Made by a program: the position numbers and the translations under genes. DNA of 14,655 nt from UBA2266 sp964406945 (GTDB lineage: Bacteria > Planctomycetota > Phycisphaerae > Sedimentisphaerales > Anaerobacaceae), in contig CAYOTO010000069.1 in the NCBI GenBank assembly GCA_964406945.1, positions 1-14,655 on the forward strand, written 5' to 3'. The notes under the pieces were generated by a model that had not been told where the DNA came from, did no database searches, and worked only from the letters and a program-made list of their open reading frames with translations. Positions 14,495 to 14,655 of this stretch are shown one piece after another. Numbering within the stretch: position 1 is the stretch's first letter; each line of letters starts with the position of its first letter.

Positions 14495-14655
14495 ATGGGT
14501 AAGCGGGTTTGCGTGTTTGTAGATGGAGAGAACTTTCGCCACTCGATCCGAGGGCTAAACGTACTGGTACGTAGTGCAGTACCTGGATTCCTTCCCTATA
14601 TAAATTTCCGAATCCAGACACTGAGCCTGAGAAACTGAAAAGGCTGCTGTCAAAA
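14495..14655 (+). CDS. NYN-domain (LabA/DUF88-like) protein, 5' fragment, probably frameshifted
   Basis: The start has GGAGAGGAG (14483-14491) just upstream. Residues 3-15 (KRVCVFVDGENFR) match the first strand and the catalytic Asp of NYN (PIN-like) RNase domains such as LabA/DUF88, which cut RNA with metal ions. The frame then stops at 14636-14638 after 47 codons, far too early. In another frame, open from 14575, the sequence reads KFPNPDTEPEKLKRLLSK to the window edge, which looks like real coding sequence. A frameshift between about 14540 and 14600 therefore seems likely, by mutation or sequencing error. The gene continues past the edge. Confidence 0.5.

Overview
The window looks like chromosome of a free-living planctomycete, most likely of the class Phycisphaerae. 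Three things point that way: a secreted protein ending in a lone dockerin-like EF-hand (residues DLDGDGDVDFADF), a small PEP-CTERM protein, and a secreted DUF5060-type glycoside hydrolase. All are spread among widely spaced genes with long non-coding gaps. This placement is inferred from protein style; there is no rRNA here.

Layout. 9-260 is a small cysteine-rich protein. 261-1847 has no convincing gene but holds a large inverted repeat (1037-1154) and other hairpins. 1848-3512 (minus) is a secreted metzincin-like protein whose catalytic Glu is replaced by Gln. It is divergent from an ElyC/YdcF-type DUF218 membrane protein (3712-4485). 4486-5192 is non-coding and contains a run of stems whose imperfect pairs are all G-U on the plus strand, so it may encode a structured RNA. 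Then come the PEP-CTERM protein (5193-5714) and the minus-strand DUF5060 hydrolase (6213-7727). A compact plus-strand group follows: coaD, a divergent pterin-synthase-fold protein, mcsA and mcsB (8368-11066). dnaK (11866-13812) is preceded by a textbook sigma-54 -24/-12 sequence. The window ends in the start of a NYN-domain gene that seems frameshifted.

Functionally, mcsA/mcsB (protein-arginine kinase and its activator, which mark proteins for Clp degradation) and dnaK (refolding) form a protein quality-control block, although they are separated by about 800 bp of repeats and have separate promoters. coaD is the housekeeping anchor of the upstream operon. The secreted proteins fit a polysaccharide-degrading lifestyle.

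Four gaps (about 5741-6134, 7805-8203, 11102-11585 and 13976-14246) are filled by one dispersed palindromic element. It has a core of about 120 bp with TGTCATCCTGA...TCAGGATGACA ends, commonly accompanied by 29-bp or 32-bp tandem copies of its own ends. A second repeated structure is a pair of hairpins with a conserved TGCGT loop and a terminator. It occurs after dnaK and again just before the NYN gene, and base changes between the copies preserve pairing. The best leads for something undescribed are this paired hairpin, the putative RNA at 4802-5031, the sigma-54 control of dnaK, and the pterin-synthase-like protein that has lost its catalytic residues.
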